8,148 bases of DNA from JASHVB01 sp049522565 (GTDB lineage: Bacteria; Pseudomonadota; Alphaproteobacteria; Acetobacterales; Acetobacteraceae): contig JBEKNT010000317.1 in NCBI GenBank assembly GCA_049522565.1, forward strand, positions 1 to 8,148. The letters run 5' to 3'. The notes under the pieces were generated by a model. The model was given only the letters and a program-made list of their open reading frames with translations. It was not told the DNA's origin and searched no databases. The position numbers were made by a program, and so were the translations under genes. Shown piece after piece: positions 6,078 to 8,148 of the stretch; the stretch's first letter is position 1; each line of letters starts with the position of its first letter.

Positions 6078-6970
6078 CCGCGGGCGCTGCGGGGATCGAG
6101 GATGTCGCGCAACCCGTCGCCGAACAGGCTGAAGCCGAGCACGGTGAGGAAGATGAACAGGCCCGGGAAGAAGCTGTACCACCACTGGTCCGGCATGTAG
6201 CTGCGCGCCACGGAAATCATCGCGCCCCATTCCGGTGCCGGCGGTTTCGCTCCCAGGCCGATGAAGCCCAGCGAGGCGGCCGCCAGGACGGCCAGTCCCA
6301 TGTCCATGCTGGCCTTCACCACGAACGGGGAAAAGCAGTTCGGCAGGATGTGGCGGGTCAGGATCCAGGCATGGCCGGCGCCCATGGTGCGGGCGACTTC
6401 CACGTAGGGCTCGCCGCGCAAGGTCAGCGCCTTGGCCTCGATCAGCCGGACGTAGCCGGGCCACCACACGATCGCCAGCGCCACCACGCCGTGCAGCGTG
6501 CTGGGTCCGAGTGCGGCGACGATGGCCAGCGCCAGCACCAGCCCGGGGACGGCCAGGAACACATCCGTCACGCGCATGATGACGGCGCGGAGGGCGCCGC
6601 CGCGATAGCCGGAGACGACGCCCAGCGGCACGCCGATCAGCGCGGCGATGCCGGTGATGGTCAGCCCGACCCACAAGCTGGTGCGCGTGCCGATGATCAC
6701 GCGGGTGAAAATGTCGTCGCCCATCTCGTCGGTGCCGAACCAGTGCAGCGCCGACGGCGGCTGGAGGCGCTGTGCCAGGTGCATCGCGCCGGTGGCGTCG
6801 GCCGGATCGGGCACCAGCCAGGGGCCGAACGCGGCCAGCAGCAGGAACCCCGCCACCAGCGCCAGGCCGAGCAATGCCGAGGGGCTGCCGCGGAACGTCC
6901 AGACCAGGAAGCGCAGCCGCCGCAGCGCCAGGCCGGCTTCTTGCGTGCGCGGCAGGGCAAGGTCGCTCAT
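6074..6970 (-). CDS. Peptide-type ABC transporter permease, DppC/OppC-like
   Basis: A 298-residue inner-membrane permease subunit of normal DppC length. The N-terminal OppC_N-type segment has the first membrane span at about 31-51. It is followed by HWFGTDEMGDDIFTRVIIGTR (about 76-96, a DppC hallmark), and further spans near 98-120, 138-156, 160-176, 222-240 and 266-286. The cytoplasmic EAA loop that contacts the ATPases runs about 178-211 (EAKALTLRGEPYVEVAR, then GAGHAWILTRHILPN). The C-terminus GDGLRDILDPR is typical. The ATG at 6970-6968 overlaps the permease B stop by ATGA, with a modest GAGG 11 nt upstream. It should pair with the DppB-like subunit to form the translocation pore. Confidence 0.97.
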   Translation of the reverse strand: MSDLALPRTQEAGLALRRLRFLVWTFRGSPSALLGLALVAGFLLLAAFGPWLVPDPADATGAMHLAQRLQPPSALHWFGTDEMGDDIFTRVIIGTRTSLWVGLTITGIAALIGVPLGVVSGYRGGALRAVIMRVTDVFLAVPGLVLALAIVAALGPSTLHGVVALAIVWWPGYVRLIEAKALTLRGEPYVEVARTMGAGHAWILTRHILPNCFSPFVVKASMDMGLAVLAAASLGFIGLGAKPPAPEWGAMISVARSYMPDQWWYSFFPGLFIFLTVLGFSLFGDGLRDILDPRSARG

Positions 6971-7974
6971 GCCGTCTTGGTCCTCGGGTCGAGCCAGCCA
7001 TAGGCGAGGTCGATCAGCAGGTTGGTCAACATGAAGGTGACGCCGATGACCAGCGTGACCCCCATCACCGGCTTGAAATCCGACGCGATCGCCGAGGACA
7101 CGGCATAGAGGCCGAGGCCGGGCCAGTCGAACACCGTCTCCACCAGCACGGTGCTGCCCAGCGTCCAGCCGAAGCGCAGGCCGATCATGGCGAGCGTCGG
7201 CAGCATGGCGTTCTTCAGCGCCAGCCAGCCGATCACCCGCCAGGCCGGCACGCCGTGGGCGCGGGCGGCGGTGACGTAGTCGGAGCCGAGCACCTCGATC
7301 ATCTCGGCGCGGTTGACGCGGAGGATGGCGGCGAGCGAGGGCAGCGCCAGCACGAAGGCGGGCAGGATGGCGTATTGCAGCGCCTCGTTGAACACCGCGC
7401 CCTGCCCGGCGAGCAGCGCATCGACCAGGATCATGCCGGTGACGACCGGCGGCGGCGCGGTGGCGACCGAGAGCTGTCCGCTGGTCGGCAGCCAGCCGAG
7501 CCGGACACTGAAGAGAAGTTGCAGCAGCAGCGCCGCCCAGAAGGCCGGCAGGGCCACGCCGGAGACCGCCACGACGCGGATGGCATGGTCGAACGGGTGG
7601 TTGCGCCGCACCGCCGCCAGCATGCCCAGCGGCACGCCGACCACGACGGAGAAAGCCATCGACAGCAGCACCAGCTCCAGCGTGGCGGGGAAGTAGCGGG
7701 CGAGGTCGTCGGCGACCTGGTCGCCGGTCTGGATCGACCGGCCCAGCCGAAGGCGGGCGAGGTCGGCGACGTAGCGCACGAATTGCAGCGGCAGCGGCTG
7801 GTCCAGGCCGTATTCGTGGCGCACCGTCGCAATCATGTCGCGCGTCGCATCGGGGCCGGCGGCCAGGGCGGCGGGATCGGAGGGGGCGACGTTCGACACC
7901 ACGAAGGTGATCAGGACCAACCCGCCCAGCATGATGCCGAGCAGCCCCAGGCGGCGCAGGAGGTAGGTCAGCAT
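6967..7974 (-). CDS. Peptide-type ABC transporter permease, DppB/OppB-like
   Basis: A 335-residue inner-membrane permease, normal DppB length. The N-terminus MLTYLLRRLGLLGI, with a first span at about 8-28, is characteristic. HEYGLDQPLPLQFVRYV (53-69) and LGRSIQTG (77-84) mark the periplasmic region. Further spans lie near 98-122, 134-156, 200-218, 256-276 and 302-326. The EAA loop is about 221-260 (NRAEMIEVLGSDYVTAARAHG, then ALKNAMLP). VETVFDWPGLG (278-288) and the C-terminal DLAYGWLDPR (322-331) are family signatures. It is the first gene of the importer operon. No Shine-Dalgarno is visible before the ATG at 7974-7972, although the family-typical N-terminus supports this start. About 180-188, inside a longer-than-usual periplasmic stretch, is hydrophobic and may not be a true span. 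Confidence 0.97.
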   Translation of the reverse strand: MLTYLLRRLGLLGIMLGGLVLITFVVSNVAPSDPAALAAGPDATRDMIATVRHEYGLDQPLPLQFVRYVADLARLRLGRSIQTGDQVADDLARYFPATLELVLLSMAFSVVVGVPLGMLAAVRRNHPFDHAIRVVAVSGVALPAFWAALLLQLLFSVRLGWLPTSGQLSVATAPPPVVTGMILVDALLAGQGAVFNEALQYAILPAFVLALPSLAAILRVNRAEMIEVLGSDYVTAARAHGVPAWRVIGWLALKNAMLPTLAMIGLRFGWTLGSTVLVETVFDWPGLGLYAVSSAIASDFKPVMGVTLVIGVTFMLTNLLIDLAYGWLDPRTKTA

Positions 7975-8148
7975 GGGTCAGGCGAGGGCGCGTTGGCGGC
8001 GCCTCGCAGGCGCTGCCGGGGGCGCTGAAGTGTCGGGGGCGTTGCCCCCGAACCCCCACCAAGGGGCGCTGCCCCTTGGATCCCCGCCAAGGGCGGAGCC
8101 CTTGGAACCCTACACTTGGTTGGGCGGTGGGGAGGGGGGACAGCGCGT
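7975..8148. other. Leader/intergenic region upstream of the importer operon
   Basis: 174 bp with no credible coding sequence on either strand. Open frames through it are translations of GC-rich hairpins. It holds the three-hairpin array and no recognisable -35/-10 pair or Shine-Dalgarno for the permease gene. Any promoter is either further right, outside the window, or not of sigma70 type. Confidence 0.55.
8033..8105. repeat. Array of three GC-rich hairpins with a 27-bp period
   Basis: Three perfect stems with 3-nt loops follow one another: TCGGGGGC/GCCCCCGA (8033-8040 with 8044-8051), CCAAGGGGC/GCCCCTTGG (8059-8067 with 8071-8079), and CCAAGGGC/GCCCTTGG (8087-8094 with 8098-8105). Their centres are at 8042, 8069 and 8096, exactly 27 bp apart. 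Each is followed by a similar spacer (AACCCCCA, ATCCCCG, AACCCTA). This makes a diverged tandem repeat in which pairing is kept while the sequence changes. Similar elements are familiar from Acetobacteraceae intergenic DNA (recognition, not a search). Confidence 0.75.

Noticed and set aside
5070..7001. Apparent 643-residue ATPase with an N-terminal extension, suggesting a fusion
   Set aside because: The first 308 residues are an out-of-frame reading of the permease C gene. The true ATPase begins at 6077 with MSLLEVRGY and an ATGA overlap.
6074..8062. Apparent 662-residue permease with a long N-terminal extension
   Set aside because: The extension is a frame-shifted reading of permease B and the repeat region. 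Permease C starts at 6970 with an ATGA overlap.
8033..8105. CRISPR array
   Set aside because: The units are self-complementary hairpins with changing stems and 7-8 nt spacers, not identical repeats with unique 30-nt-scale spacers. No cas genes are present.

Overview
The window is a GC-rich chromosomal segment of an alphaproteobacterium. It carries a split peptide/opine/nickel-type (Dpp/Opp family) ABC importer together with a small metabolic operon. High GC, strong third-position G/C bias, the intergenic palindromes and the CCAAGGGGC/GCCCCTTGG-type hairpins at the right edge resemble Acetobacteraceae/Rhodospirillales genomes. That placement comes from recognition, not a search.

Layout, left to right. 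(1) Positions 1-3515 form a minus-strand operon read from right to left: a Tat-exported substrate-binding protein (3515-1935), a cytoplasmic serine hydrolase of the beta-lactamase/COG1680 family (1872-769), and an enoyl-CoA hydratase/isomerase (772 to beyond position 1). The last two overlap by ATGA. (2) 3516-3682 is a divergent control region. (3) 3683-4081, plus strand, is a small FMN/F420-type split-barrel (PPOX) protein. (4) 4082-4311 is a convergent intergenic region with a hairpin and a nested REP-like palindromic repeat. (5) 7974-4312 is a tightly coupled minus-strand operon: permease B, permease C, ATPase D, ATPase F, every junction an ATGA overlap. (6) 7975-8148 is a leader or intergenic region with three GC-rich hairpins whose centres are exactly 27 bp apart.

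Inferred working model: the binding protein captures a small peptide-like or other amide/ester solute in the periplasm. The two permeases and two ATPases import it. The signal-less serine hydrolase cleaves it in the cytoplasm, and the crotonase acts on an acyl-CoA product. The substrate is not readable from the sequence. I found no tRNA, rRNA, CRISPR, transposase or phage gene. The coding content is ordinary; the most unusual material is in the intergenic repeats and the split transporter layout.
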